NCBI GenBank assembly: GCA_964607165.1
Contig: CAZSIT010000007.1
Location: 37,305 to 101,304 of the forward strand
DNA length: 64,000 nt
Source of the DNA: DSPP01 sp964607165
GTDB lineage: Bacteria > Zixibacteria > MSB-5A5 > DSPP01
Direction of reading: 5' to 3'
Positions 25,501 to 35,300 of the stretch are shown piece after piece (positions within the stretch are counted from its first letter, which is position 1; every line of letters begins with the position of its first letter). A program made the translations under genes and the position numbers. The notes below the pieces were generated by a model. That model did not search any database. It was given only the letters and a program-made list of their open reading frames with translations, and was not told where the DNA came from.

Positions 25501-26883
25501 GGAGCCGGCGTCATTGTTTCCGCCGGGGTTGGCCTTGAATGCTCCTACGATAATGTCGGCTCGGCCATCTCCGTTCACATCTCCGGCCCCGGCCACAGAA
25601 TACCCCAGCCAGTCAAACGCTGCGGCGCCGTTTTTCTGGAAGAGCAGGCTGCCGTCGGCGCCGGAATAGAGAAAAGCCGAGCCGGCTTCGCCAAGCCCGC
25701 CCGGACTGGCACTATTTGTTCCGATGATAAAATCGGCTCTTCCATCCCCGTTCACATCTCCGGCCCCGGCCACGGAAATGCCCAGAAATTCCCCGACGGC
25801 GCCGTTTTTCTGGAACAAGAGCGCACCGGTAGCGCCGGAATAGACATAAACCGAGCCGGCATTTACGAGCCCGCCCGGCTGGGCACGAGTTGCCCCGACG
25901 ATAAAATCGGTTTTCCCATCCCCGTTGACATCCCCAGCCGAAGCCACGGACCGGCCCAGATGGTCACCCGCGGCGCCGCCGTTTTTTTGGTAAAGTAATG
26001 CTCCGGTAGCCCCGGAGTAGACATAAGCCGAACCGGCGCCAAGCTGCCCGCCCGGGTCAGCCACAAAAGCGCCCACGATAAAATCGGCTCTCCCATCCCC
26101 GTTGACATCCCCGGCGGAAGCCACGGAGATGCCCAGAGAGTCACCGGCGCCGCCGTTTTTTTGGTAAAGCAAAGCTCCGGTAGCCCCGGAGTAAACATAA
26201 GCCGAGCCGGCATCAACAGGCCCGCCGGGGTCGGCAAGAAATGCCCCAACGATAAAATCGGCTCTCCCATCTCCGTTCACGTCCCCGGCCCCAGCTGCGG
26301 ACCAGCCCAGAAAATCCCCGGCAGCAGCGCCGTTTTTCTGGTAAAGCAAAGCCCCGGTGGCCCCGGAATAGACATAAGCCGAACCAGCATCAACCCCGCC
26401 GGCGTCGGCACCTATAGCCCCAATTATAAAATCGGCTTTGCCATCTCCATTCACATCCCCTGCCGAGGCAACGGATGAACCCAAATTGTCATTAGCAGCG
26501 GCGCCATCTTTCTGGTAAAGTAGAGTGCCGGTGGCGCCGGAGTAGACATAGGCTGAACCGGCCCCCGAAAGCCCACCAGGGCTGGCATTAATAGCTCCGA
26601 TGATGAAATCGCCTCTGCCATCCCCGTTGACATCCCCGGCCCCGGCCACGGCGTAGCCCAAATTGACAAAGGTGGCGGCGCCGCCTTTCTGGTAAAGCAA
26701 GGTGAATTGGGCGGAGGCGGGGGAGGAGGAAAAGAGGAGAAAGAGAAAGGCAAAGACGGCCTCACCCTTAATCCCTCTCCATAGAATGGAGAGGGAAAAG
26801 GCACATCGCAATGCGCTCCTACAATTTTTCGCTGTGGCAAGTTGTGGAAATAATAAACTTCTAAGAATCTTTAGCCCAGACAT
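22558..26883 (-). CDS. Secreted FG-GAP protein: three 7-bladed propellers, Ig-like insert, dockerin (FG-GAP A)
   Basis: A 1441-aa protein. The ATG is supported by GGGAGG 6 nt upstream. A long n-region precedes the hydrophobic segment VFAFLFLLFSSSPASA, with signal cleavage expected after ASA. I count 21 FG-GAP units of about 60 aa (LLYQKNG...DxNGDGxADFIIGA...AGSAYVYSG), each with an integrin-alpha-like calcium loop. They fall into 7 (ending in linker LPAPPDPPVSPTP), 7, an Ig/cadherin-like domain (KPLLTLTAKQVMEG to QLVQISVLAD), then 7 more. The C-terminus is a type I dockerin with two DxNxDG repeats (GDLNGDGILTAADVV, ADINCDGILTAADVV). No cohesin is in the window. The role is probably surface adhesion or complex assembly. 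It is convergent with kinase 3 and divergent from kinase 4. Confidence 0.88.
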   Translation of the reverse strand: MSGLKILRSLLFPQLATAKNCRSALRCAFSLSILWRGIKGEAVFAFLFLLFSSSPASAQFTLLYQKGGAATFVNLGYAVAGAGDVNGDGRGDFIIGAINASPGGLSGAGSAYVYSGATGTLLYQKDGAAANDNLGSSVASAGDVNGDGKADFIIGAIGADAGGVDAGSAYVYSGATGALLYQKNGAAAGDFLGWSAAGAGDVNGDGRADFIVGAFLADPGGPVDAGSAYVYSGATGALLYQKNGGAGDSLGISVASAGDVNGDGRADFIVGAFVADPGGQLGAGSAYVYSGATGALLYQKNGGAAGDHLGRSVASAGDVNGDGKTDFIVGATRAQPGGLVNAGSVYVYSGATGALLFQKNGAVGEFLGISVAGAGDVNGDGRADFIIGTNSASPGGLGEAGSAFLYSGADGSLLFQKNGAAAFDWLGYSVAGAGDVNGDGRADIIVGAFKANPGGNNDAGSAFVYGLPAPPDPPVSPTPLYKKNGADSLDFLGHTVAIVGDINGDGKADYIIGAYGANPGGLNFAGSAYVYSGTDGTLLYQKNGGTAGDQFGFSVAGAGDVNGDGKADFIAATPTRAGGAGSAYVYSGVTGALLYQKNGTAGDALGQSVAGAGDVNFDGKADFIVGAMFASPGGLSGAGSAYVYSGATGGLLYQKNGAAAGDNLGVFVAGAGDVDNNGLADFIIGALNTDPGGRTDAGSAYVYSGNTGALLYQKDGTLAKDHIGASVAGIGNVNGDGSSDFIIGAYGTDPAGDSAAGSAYVYSGATGALLYQKNGAADSNFFGFSVAGAGDVNNDGRADFIVGAYGASPGGNLYAGSVYVYSGATGVLLSQQNGAMAGDNLGISVGGGGDINGDGKSDFIAGADVAHPNGPASGTAIVFAVNRKPLLTLTAKQVMEGQLLSFAPTATDSDGAIPTYAAQLLPVGASFIGNTFNWTPASYQTGIHHVRFIASDGFLTDTQLVQISVLADTLKSRKNGSSGGDLLGSSVSGGGDVNGDGVADYIIGAPGADPVVGGEGNVSTDAGSIFIYSGKNDTLIYKINGTTSGDRLGGSVGLVGDANADGKGDFIIGAPEANATAGAVYVYSGSTGLLLFQKNGSTSGDRLGGSVGLYADVNADGKDDFIVGTPGADPSGMTDAGSAFIYSGANGTLLYQKDGASPGDRLGGSVGMSADVNDVNGDSRGDFIIGADGTNSSSGAVYVYSGSTGSLLYQKNGTAIGDRLGGSVGLTQVLDVDSDNRADFVVGATGVSGSSGAVYVYSGSTGNLLFQKTGSLSGDRLGGSVGIQADVDGDGGADFIAGAPGTDDSAGAAFIYSGSSGALIFQQNGDSTGDRLGGSVGIYADVSGLAHYIIGAPNADPNNNPDAGSAFIFQLQEKGDLNGDGILTAADVVHMLNCTFLGSSLGIDCANLSVADINCDGILTAADVVKELNGVFLGFSLDCSF
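26773..26795. repeat. CCCTCTCCAT palindrome inside the signal-peptide n-region of FG-GAP A
   Basis: Arms CCCTCTCCAT/ATGGAGAGGG with a 3-nt loop. It is the same palindrome as at 2239 and 2790, here translated in frame as part of SLSILWRGIKG. Confidence 0.75.
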
Positions 26884-27086
26884 TTGGCGCCTCCCGGTAT
26901 CATTTTATTTTCCCTCGGAGATAAGGTAGGAGCCGGGAGATAGTTTGTCAAGAAAATAGCGGATAGTTTTTTGGCCCTTATCCAGCCGGGAGAGGGAATA
27001 TTGTTGCATATCGCAGGTCGTTTTTCGGCCCGACTGCGGCATTGCCTGCCCGTGCCGGGCTGCGGTCAGGGAAAACGCCGCCTACG
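26825..27086. repeat. 262-bp duplicated block, copy 1 (upstream of FG-GAP A and kinase 4)
   Basis: It is near-identical and equal in length to 36745-37006. It covers the first codons of the FG-GAP gene, its ribosome site and the upstream DNA up to CGCCGCCTACG, including an imperfect palindrome (TGCGGCATTGCC with GGGCTGCGG). It is the intergenic region between a minus-strand FG-GAP gene and a plus-strand signalling gene in both places. Confidence 0.8.
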
Positions 27087-27118
27087 AATCGTAAATAAGC
27101 AGATTGAAAAAGGAGTTT

Positions 27119-27148
27119 TTGACACCGGATTTATTTAGAAATTACGAT
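27119..27148 (+). promoter_or_regulatory. Candidate promoter TTGACA-N18-TACGAT for kinase 4
   Basis: TTGACA (27119-27124) and TACGAT (27143-27148) are spaced 18 nt, with the kinase ATG at 27162. TATATT at 27149 is an alternative -10 with poorer spacing. No ribosome site precedes the ATG. Confidence 0.45.
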
Positions 27149-27161
27149 TATATTCCCGCCG

Positions 27162-29402
27162 ATGGTCGATGAAATGTTTTCCCACTATAAAATACTCCAA
27201 AAATTGGGCGAGGGAGGAATGGGAGAAGTTTATTTGGCGGAAGATGTTGACCTGCACCGCAAAGTGGCCTTGAAGTTTTTGCCCCCCGAGCAGGCGCTGG
27301 ACCCCGATACAAAATTTAAATTCAAGTTGGAAGCCCAGGCGGCGGCGGCTTTGAGCCATTTTCACATCATTACCGTTTATGAAGTGGCCGAGTTTCAGGA
27401 TAAATGCTACATCGCAATGGAATACGTGGAAGGGCAGTCGCTTTCCGATGTAATCCGGAATAAGAAACTAACGATTAACCAAATTTTAGACCTTGCCATT
27501 CAGGTGTGCGAAGGCCTGGCGAAAGCGCATCAAGTGGGGATTGTGCATTGCGACATCAAATCGGATAACATTTTGGTTGACCCGGATGGACGTGCAAAAA
27601 TTTTGGATTTTGGCCTGGCAACGCTCAAGGGAGCGTCCAAGTTTGGTGCCGGCACTCTGGCGGGAACGCCGGCGTATATGTCCCCGGAACAGGCGGCGGG
27701 GGGGGATTTCGACGCGCGCACCGATATTTTTTCTTTTGGAGTGGTTCTTTATGAAATGCTCGCCGGGCGGCTCCCCTTTGAAGGTGGCCATCCGACCGCC
27801 GTTATTTATTCCATAATGAACGAAACGCCGGTTCCGGTTATGCGTTTTAATCCGCAAATCCCTCTAAAACTTCAACAGATTCTGGATAAAGCTTTGGCCA
27901 AAAGGAAGGAAGAACGTTTTGGCGAAATCGCCCAATTTTTAGCCGAGCTGCGCCTTTGCAAAAAAGAGCTGGAAGATGGAAAAAAAGAAGCGCCAAAAAA
28001 GGAAAAGAAAGCGGTGGCGGTTTTGTATTTCGACAATTTAAGTCCGGACCCGGAGAGCGACTACTTTTCCGCCGGTATGACCGAAGATATCATCACCGAC
28101 CTGTCCAAAATCGAAAATATCCGGGTGGCTTCGCGCAATGCGGTTTTGCCCTACAAGGACAAGCCGGTGGACATTATGGTGCTGGGAAAGAATTTGTCTT
28201 TGGATGCGGTTTTGCAGGGGAGCGTGCGCCGATTGGGCAAGCGGATGAGGATTTCGGCCCAACTGGTCGACGCCCGGGAAGGTTTCAACCTCTGGGCGGA
28301 ACGATTTGACCGTGAACTCGTCGAAGTTTTTGAACTGCAGGAGGAAATTGCCCGAAACATCGCCCTGGCTCTGAAAATCCACTTGTCGGACAAGGAGCAG
28401 GCGAGCATCGGGCAGAAGTATAAAAACAATCTGGATGCCTACGACAGCTATCTTAAGGGGCGCAATTATTACTATAAATTCACCAAGCCGGATTTGCTTA
28501 CCGCCATCCAGATGTTCAACAATGCCTTGTCTTTCGATCCGAATTATGCCTTGGCCTATGCCGGCCTGGCGGACAGCTACGTGCAGATGATTGACCGCTA
28601 CTATGAAACCGACAAAAATATTTTAAAAAAGGGAGAGGAGGCAGCGCTTAAAGCTTTGAGCATCGACCCAGTGTGTGCGGAGGCGTACAAAGCTTTGGGC
28701 CTGGTTTATTACAAGCTCTGGCGATTTGGCCAATCGAAAACACAGCTTTTGAAAGCTTTGGAACTCAATCCCAATTACGCTCCGGCACGGGCTAATTTGG
28801 CCAGCACCTATACGTATCTGGGGGAGTTCGAAAAAGCTGAAAGGGAGTATCTTTTAGCGTATGAGCAAGATCCCTCGCTCACCTTTGTTTTATGGCTTTT
28901 GGCGCGGCTGTATTTGAGCTTGAACAAGTTTTCTCTGGCGGAAAGCTACATTGAAAAAGTGCTGGAAAGCGGGGAAGCATCCTTTCATTTTGAAGTGGGA
29001 AACTATCTTTTGTCGCGGGCCTCTTTTTATCAAAGGCAATACGAGCGGGCCTTGGAGCATTTGAAACGGTATATCGAAATAGAGCCGAATGAGCCGTTCG
29101 GCAATTCCGCTCTGGCTTCCATTTACGCCGCTTTAGGGGAAAAGGAAAAGGCGAAGGAAAAAATATCGGAGACTTTGAAAGATGCCCCCTGGGATGAAGA
29201 TATTATTGAAAATTTGATTTTGGCGTATGCTTTTCTGCAGAACAAAGAGGAAGTTTATAATTGGATTCAAAAGGGGCTGGCGGAGCAAAAAATCCTGTGG
29301 GTATTTCTGGCGCGCAACCCTTTGCTCGAAGAGCTGCGCAAAGAGGCGGAGTTCCAGAATTTGCTGCAGGAAGTAAAAAATAGAACACTGGAAGTGGGGT
29401 AG
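27162..29402 (+). CDS. Ser/Thr protein kinase with TolB-like and TPR domains (kinase 4, HCD variant)
   Basis: A 746-aa protein with the same layout as kinase 3: kinase domain 1-270, TolB-like domain from about 284 (AVAVLYFDNLSPDPESDYF), TPRs to the end. GEGGMG (16-21), Lys38 and DFGLATLKG are intact, but the catalytic loop reads HCDIKSDN (129-136). The HRD arginine is therefore Cys, making it a non-RD kinase, so activation-loop control should differ. It is divergent from FG-GAP A across the 262-bp block. It is followed by a hairpin shared with the convergent HYR/FG-GAP gene. Confidence 0.9.
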   Translation: MVDEMFSHYKILQKLGEGGMGEVYLAEDVDLHRKVALKFLPPEQALDPDTKFKFKLEAQAAAALSHFHIITVYEVAEFQDKCYIAMEYVEGQSLSDVIRNKKLTINQILDLAIQVCEGLAKAHQVGIVHCDIKSDNILVDPDGRAKILDFGLATLKGASKFGAGTLAGTPAYMSPEQAAGGDFDARTDIFSFGVVLYEMLAGRLPFEGGHPTAVIYSIMNETPVPVMRFNPQIPLKLQQILDKALAKRKEERFGEIAQFLAELRLCKKELEDGKKEAPKKEKKAVAVLYFDNLSPDPESDYFSAGMTEDIITDLSKIENIRVASRNAVLPYKDKPVDIMVLGKNLSLDAVLQGSVRRLGKRMRISAQLVDAREGFNLWAERFDRELVEVFELQEEIARNIALALKIHLSDKEQASIGQKYKNNLDAYDSYLKGRNYYYKFTKPDLLTAIQMFNNALSFDPNYALAYAGLADSYVQMIDRYYETDKNILKKGEEAALKALSIDPVCAEAYKALGLVYYKLWRFGQSKTQLLKALELNPNYAPARANLASTYTYLGEFEKAEREYLLAYEQDPSLTFVLWLLARLYLSLNKFSLAESYIEKVLESGEASFHFEVGNYLLSRASFYQRQYERALEHLKRYIEIEPNEPFGNSALASIYAALGEKEKAKEKISETLKDAPWDEDIIENLILAYAFLQNKEEVYNWIQKGLAEQKILWVFLARNPLLEELRKEAEFQNLLQEVKNRTLEVG

Positions 29403-29426
29403 AAAACTTTAAAAGGAATGCTAAAG

Positions 29427-29454
29427 AAAAGGGCGGCTGGTCGGCCACCCTTTT
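29427..29454. terminator. Bidirectional terminator between convergent genes
   Basis: AAAAGGG-C-GGC / GCC-A-CCCTTTT hairpin (one mismatch, 6-nt loop). The T-rich side serves the plus strand (TTTTGGTTTCTT) and the A-rich side serves the minus strand. Confidence 0.6.
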
Positions 29455-29469
29455 GGTTTCTTATGTTTT

Positions 29470-32253
29470 CTATAGAGAAGAGCAGGTTATCGGCAAACCG
29501 AGGAAAACGGCATTGAGCAAAATAACCGCATCGGAAGGGTTTACCAGCACTCCATCGCAGTCCAAATCGGCCACAGGGATGGGACAGACGCCGACTCCAA
29601 GAAAGATGCAGTTGAGCAGCAAAACCACGTCGGCCGGAGTTAGCGCTCCATCACCGTTTAAATCGCCTTTAAACAAAATTTGATAAACGTAAGCAGAACC
29701 GGCATCGGCCTGGCCGTTCGCGTCCGCTCCGGGGGCGCCGATGATAAACCAGGTAGGGCCGCTGCCGTTTTCGCCGGATTCAAACATTCCCGCCGAACCG
29801 CCCAACCGATCGCTTTCTCCGGTGCCGTTTTTCTCAAAAAGCATGGAACCGTCGGCGCCGGAGTAAACAAAAACCGCCCCGGCATCCGATAGGCCGTTAA
29901 TATCCGCGCCAGGGGCACCGACAATGAAATCATCGTTGCCATCCCCATTTGCGTCGTCAGCCATTCCCGCCGAGCCGCCCAGCCGTTCGCCAGCTTGAGT
30001 GCCGTTGACTTGATATAAGAGACTTCCGTCGGCCCCGGAGTAAACGAAGGCTGAACCGGCGTCAATCAGCGCGTTTCCTTCTCCAAGAGAAGAAGCGTCA
30101 GCTCCGGGAGCGCCCAAGATGAAGTCATCGTTGCCATCGCCATCTATGTCGGCCGAGGCCCCGGCGGAACCTCCCAAGCGCTCTCCCTCCTGGCTGCCGT
30201 TGACCTCGTAAAGAAGGTTGCCATCTTTTCCGGAATAAACAAAAGCGGAGCCGGCATCGACCAGCCCATTGGGGTCGGCCTCTGGAGCGCCGGCAATGAA
30301 ATCGCCAAAGCTATCGCCATTGAAGTCATCAGTTAATCCGGCAGAACCGCCCAAGCGCTCGCCGGATTGGGAGCCGTACACCTGGTAAAGGAGGTTTCCA
30401 TCATCCCCCGAATAAACATAGGCAGAGCCGGCATCGACCAGCCCATTGGGGTCGGCTCCGGGAGCTCCTACGATGTAGTCATCGTTGCCGTCGCCGTCGA
30501 TATCGGCCGATGCCCCGGCAGAGCCTCCCAGCCGGTCTCCCTCTTGGCTGCCGTTGAACTGGTGGAGCAGGTTTCCGTCTGTCCCGGAGTAAACATAGGC
30601 AGAGCCGGCATCAACCAGCCCATTGGGGTCGGCACCGGGAGCTCCGACAATGAAATCATCGTTACCATCGCCATTCGCATCGTCGGTCATCCCCGCCGAA
30701 CCGCCCAAACGTTCACCACTTTGGCTGCCGTTGAATTGATAGAGCATACTGCCATCTTTTCCGGAATAAACAAAAGCGGAACCGGCATCGACCAACCCAT
30801 TGGGGTCAGCGCCGGGAGCGCCGACAACGAAATCGTTCACGCCATCGGCATTCACGTCCCCTCCGCCGGCGACAGTAAAGCCGTATTCATCTCCGCCGCC
30901 CTCGCCCTTTCCCTGAAAAAGCAGCAAGCTGTTTACGGTGATGCTGAATGAACAAGAGGAAGCATTGCCGGCGGCATCGGCAGCCGTGCAGTTTACGGTT
31001 GTTGAACCAATCGGAAAAAGCGATCCGGAGGGCGGGTTACATACTACAGTGGCGTTGGAACATCTATCGGAAGCGGTGACGGTGTAGCTCTTATTGACTC
31101 CCGTCACAGATGGGCCCGTGTTAACGGTTATATCGGGGGAACAGGTTATCGAGGGTGGTTCGGTGTCGGTAATGGTGACCGTGAATTGGCAGCTATCCTT
31201 ATTGCCGGAGGCGTCGCTGGCCACACATTTTACGTTTGCAGTTCCCAGGGAAAAAGTGCCGCCGGAAGGCGGTGTGCAGGATAGCACCACGTCCGGGCAA
31301 TTATCATTTGCCGAAGCCGAGTAGTCAACATTTGCTCCGCACTCTCCCGGGTCGTTGGATTTGTTGATATTTGCCGGGCAGCTAATAGTTGGTAATTCTC
31401 TATCATTTATGGCGACCGTGAACTCGCAGCTGTCTTTGTTATTGGAAGCATCGCTGGCCACGCATTTAACCGGAGTGGCTCCCACCGGAAATTTTGAGCC
31501 GGAAGGAGGAGTGCAAGCTACATTGACAGCTCCACAGCCGCCTTGAGTTGTAGCCGAAAAACTAACCGTTGCCTCGCATTGACTGCCGTCAGTGTTTTGT
31601 TGGATATTCGCCGGGCAGGTTACAACAAGTGTGGGGCAGGGACAGGAAGCAAGCGTTACCGCGAAGGGCTCGCAAGCGTTGGATGCAGAAAGCCCGATAC
31701 AGCGTCGGTTGGCATCCGGATCGGTGGGGTTGCAGGCGTTATTGCCGGGGTTCGGGCAGGGATCGGGTTGTTCTTCTCCAACAAATTTGGCCCGGACGGA
31801 ATAGGTGTCGGCTACAGCCGGTGCGTTTAGAATTATACATGCGTTTCCTGCCGCATCAGTGAAGGCCGTGTCCTGGCTTTCCTGGCCGACGCTGACCCCG
31901 CACCCCGTATTTATGAAAAATAGAACGGGCCGGTTCGCAAGAGGCACCTGCGAGTTGCCGCCGCACTTTTGGGTTAAGAGGACGCAGACTTCAAACGTTT
32001 CCCCCGGACAAACGTTCGTTTTGGAAAAGCTTGTGATGTTAAGATTCGTATTGTGGTCTAAAAAGGGATCAATGGGATTTGGCTGCGGGACTGCTCCGGA
32101 GACACTAAGCGTAGGAAGCCATATACTAAGGAGCCAGATTAGATGGGCTGTCTTTTGGAGCTTGCGTGAATTTTGCTGGGCGTTTTTGAACAGCCCGTAA
32201 AGAACTTTTGCTACGGATAAATAAAACTGACGGAACTCTATAGCGACGGACAT
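29470..32253 (-). CDS. Secreted HYR - FG-GAP (7 blades) - dockerin protein (FG-GAP C)
   Basis: A 927-aa protein. The ATG has GAGGAGG 4 nt upstream. A signal peptide follows a 37-residue n-region (hydrophobic HLIWLLSIWLPTLSVSG). A Cys-containing domain (about 70-200, VCPGETFEVCVLL) is followed by three HYR repeats, each with paired Cys (CPANIQ..., CPANINKSNDPGECGANV, CSPDITVN...; PVKCVASDAS). Seven FG-GAP units follow (first LLLFQGKGEGGGDEYGF, last MLFEKNGTGESDRLGGS), which is one complete propeller. The C-terminal dockerin has GDLNGDGALTPADVVLLLN and ADLDCDGVLVNPSDAVILLN, the second loop having two extra residues. It is probably a calcium-dependent surface protein. It sits downstream of FG-GAP B on the same strand, 86 nt away. 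Confidence 0.88.
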   Translation of the reverse strand: MSVAIEFRQFYLSVAKVLYGLFKNAQQNSRKLQKTAHLIWLLSIWLPTLSVSGAVPQPNPIDPFLDHNTNLNITSFSKTNVCPGETFEVCVLLTQKCGGNSQVPLANRPVLFFINTGCGVSVGQESQDTAFTDAAGNACIILNAPAVADTYSVRAKFVGEEQPDPCPNPGNNACNPTDPDANRRCIGLSASNACEPFAVTLASCPCPTLVVTCPANIQQNTDGSQCEATVSFSATTQGGCGAVNVACTPPSGSKFPVGATPVKCVASDASNNKDSCEFTVAINDRELPTISCPANINKSNDPGECGANVDYSASANDNCPDVVLSCTPPSGGTFSLGTANVKCVASDASGNKDSCQFTVTITDTEPPSITCSPDITVNTGPSVTGVNKSYTVTASDRCSNATVVCNPPSGSLFPIGSTTVNCTAADAAGNASSCSFSITVNSLLLFQGKGEGGGDEYGFTVAGGGDVNADGVNDFVVGAPGADPNGLVDAGSAFVYSGKDGSMLYQFNGSQSGERLGGSAGMTDDANGDGNDDFIVGAPGADPNGLVDAGSAYVYSGTDGNLLHQFNGSQEGDRLGGSAGASADIDGDGNDDYIVGAPGADPNGLVDAGSAYVYSGDDGNLLYQVYGSQSGERLGGSAGLTDDFNGDSFGDFIAGAPEADPNGLVDAGSAFVYSGKDGNLLYEVNGSQEGERLGGSAGASADIDGDGNDDFILGAPGADASSLGEGNALIDAGSAFVYSGADGSLLYQVNGTQAGERLGGSAGMADDANGDGNDDFIVGAPGADINGLSDAGAVFVYSGADGSMLFEKNGTGESDRLGGSAGMFESGENGSGPTWFIIGAPGADANGQADAGSAYVYQILFKGDLNGDGALTPADVVLLLNCIFLGVGVCPIPVADLDCDGVLVNPSDAVILLNAVFLGLPITCSSL

Positions 32254-32339
32254 TTGTCCTCCTCTTCGTTTATCTTTTCCCCTTCTCTCAGTTTATTAAG
32301 ATAAGGGAGGAATCAACATAAGTCAACAAAAATCCGGTT

Positions 32340-35300
32340 TTAGAGTGAGCAATCCAGCGAGGATCCGAGGAACACGCCGTTTAGCTCTTTGACCACGTCG
32401 GCGGCGGTCAAAATTCCATCGCAATTGATATCGGCCACGCTCAAATTGGCGCAGTCAATCCCGAGCGAACTTCCCAAAAAAGTGCAGTTGAGCATATGCA
32501 CCACGTCCGCGGCGGTCAGAATCCCGTCGCCGTTTAAGTCTCCTTTTTCTTGGAGTTGGAAGATGAAGGCCGAGCCGGCGTCGGGATTGTTGTTGGGGTC
32601 GGCATTGGGAGCGCCGATGATGTAATGGGCCAGGCCGCTGACATCGGCATAGATTCCCACCGAACCGCCCAGCCGGTCGCCGGTGGAATCTCCATTTTGT
32701 TGGAAAATGAGAGCGCCGCTTGCGCCGGAGTAGATAAAAGCCGCCCCGGCAGAGTCGTTAGTCCCCTGAGCCCCGGCGATAAAGTCCGCCCCGCCATCTC
32801 CGTCCACATCTGCCTGAATGCCTACCGAGCCGCCCAGGCGGTCGCCGGAGATAGAACCGGTCTTCTGGAAGAGCAGACTTCCAGTTGTACCGGAATAGAC
32901 ATACACCGCCCCACTTGAAGAACTGGTTCCGGGAGCACCGGCAATAAATTCAGCCCGGTTGTCCCCATCCACGTCCAGAACTTGAGTTAGACCTACCGAA
33001 CCGCCCAAGCGGTCTCCGATAGCTGTTCCATTCTTTTGGTAAAGCAAACTTCCGGTAGCTCCAGAATAGACGTAAATAGTACCGGATGAACTGCTGGTTC
33101 CATCAGCGCCAATGATGAAGTCGCCCCTACTATCACCATTCACATCGTTCACATCCGCCGACATCCCCACCGACCCTCCCAACCGATCACCGGCACTGGC
33201 GCCATCCTTCTGGTAAAGCAAAGTTCCGTTAGCCCCGGAGTAAACGAAAGCAGAGCCGGCATCAGTTTTTCCACTCGGGTCAGCCCCTGGAGCGCCGGCG
33301 ATGAAGTCATCCTTTCCATCTGTATTAACGTCCGCATACAGCCCGACCGAGCCGCCCAAGCGGTCACCGGTAGCCGAACCGTTCTTTTGGAAAAGCAGAA
33401 GGCCGGTGCTGCCGGAATAGACATAAACCGCCCCAGCGGTGCCGTTGGCTTCCGGAGCGCCGATGATAAAATCCCCTTTCCCATCTACATTGGCATCCCC
33501 CACCAAACCCACCGAGCCCCCCAAGCGGTCGCCGGAGGATGTGCCGTTTATTTGATATATCAGCGTGTCGTTCTTACCGGAATAGATAAAGATTGAACCG
33601 GCATCGGTGGAAGCACCGGCCTCACCAAAGGCGACCGGGTCAGCGCCGGGAGCTCCGATGATATAGTCCGCTACCCCATCCCCGTTCACATCCCCCCCGC
33701 CGGAGACGGAAGAACCCAGTTGGTCTCCCGGATTAATACCGGAATGCTGGGACTTGAGCGTATCGGCCAGGACAGTGATAGTTACAAGCTGCGTGTCCGC
33801 TAAAAAACCATCCGAAGCGATAAAGCGGACGTGGTGCACACCAACTTGAGATGGTACCGGTGTCCAGACGAGCTTTCCCCCGCCGTTGCCGGTGTCCGCA
33901 AAGACCATCCCGGTAGAAGTATCCCGAACGCTCAACATTGGCAAAAACCCATCCGGGTCGGAGGCCGAGACTGTGAAAGTCAAAAGTTGCCCCTCCGTTC
34001 CGGTGGGATTCCCCACCGGCGCTAAAAGCGGCGGGCGGTTGACAGCCCAGACAGCAGCAAAGCCGGTAAGGCCGGAAATGGGTGCACCATAAATCACGTC
34101 AGCTTTTCCATCGCCATTGACATCTCCGGCGGAAGCGACGGAAAAGCCCACTTGGTTACCTGGCTGGGCCGTTGCCAAGAAAAGCAAAGAGCCGGTAGCG
34201 CCGGAATAGACCGTGGCCAAACCGGCATCCGTCAATCCGCCCGGATCGGCCAATGGGGCGCCAATCATAAAATCGGCTCTTCCATCCCCGTTCACATCCC
34301 CCGCCCCCGCAACCGGAAAGCCAAATTCATCATTAACGGCCGTACCGTCTTTTTGGTAAAGCAGGGAACCATCCGCCCCGGAATAGACAAAAACCGAACC
34401 GGCATTGAAAAGCCCACCCGGGTCGGCCTGACGCGCTCCGACGATGAAATCGGGCCTGCCGTCTCCATTAACGTCCCCGCCAATGCCGCGGGCGGAAGTG
34501 CCAAAGATGTCGCCGTTGGAGGCGCCATCTTTCTGAATAAGCAAAACGCCGGTAGCCCCGGAATAAATATAAACCGAGCCAGCGTCGATATGCCCATCCC
34601 GCACGCCGAATGGCGCGCTGATTAAAAACTCCGATTTGCCGTCGGAGTTCAAATCACCGATGATGTCAATGGACTGGCCGAGAACGGACTCCTGGCCGGG
34701 GCCGTCCTTTTGGTACAACAGGGAACCATCCAGGCCGGAATAGACGAAAACGGAACCGGCATAAAACTGACTGTTCGGGCTGGCATGAATGGCGCTGATG
34801 ATAAAATCGGCTCTCCCGTCCCCGTTCACATCCCCGCCTCCAGCAATTGTTGCACCGAAGATGTCGCCGGCAGCGGCTCCGTTTTTCTGGTAAAGCAATG
34901 AGCCATCGGTGCCGGAATAAACGTAAGCGGAACCGGCGGAATCCAGCCCTCCGGGATCGGCGGTGTAGGCACCTATAATGAAATCTTGTCTTCCGTCCAA
35001 GTTGACATCCCCTATTCCCGCAACCGCGCCACCCAAACCATCGCCGGTGGCTCCGCCATTTTTCTGATACAGCAAACCTCCGGTGGCGCCGGAATAAACG
35101 TAGGCGGAGCCAGCAAGGGAAAGCCCTCCCGGGTTAGCCTGATGTGCACCGACAATAAAATCAGCTTTGCCATCCCCATTCACGTCGCCTGCAGAGGCGA
35201 CGGAGAAACCGAGCTGGTCGCCGGTGGCAGTACCCTGTTTCAGAAAAGTGGCCGTCAAATTCACCGGCGGGTCGGGCGGGGCGGGTAAGCTGTAAACGAA

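Noticed and set aside
24127..35288. Long open frames on the plus strand across the FG-GAP genes (e.g. 24127-24708, 30367-30951, 34152-34625)
   Set aside because: They are antisense shadows of the biased, repetitive FG-GAP codons, with periodic low-complexity products and no ribosome sites.
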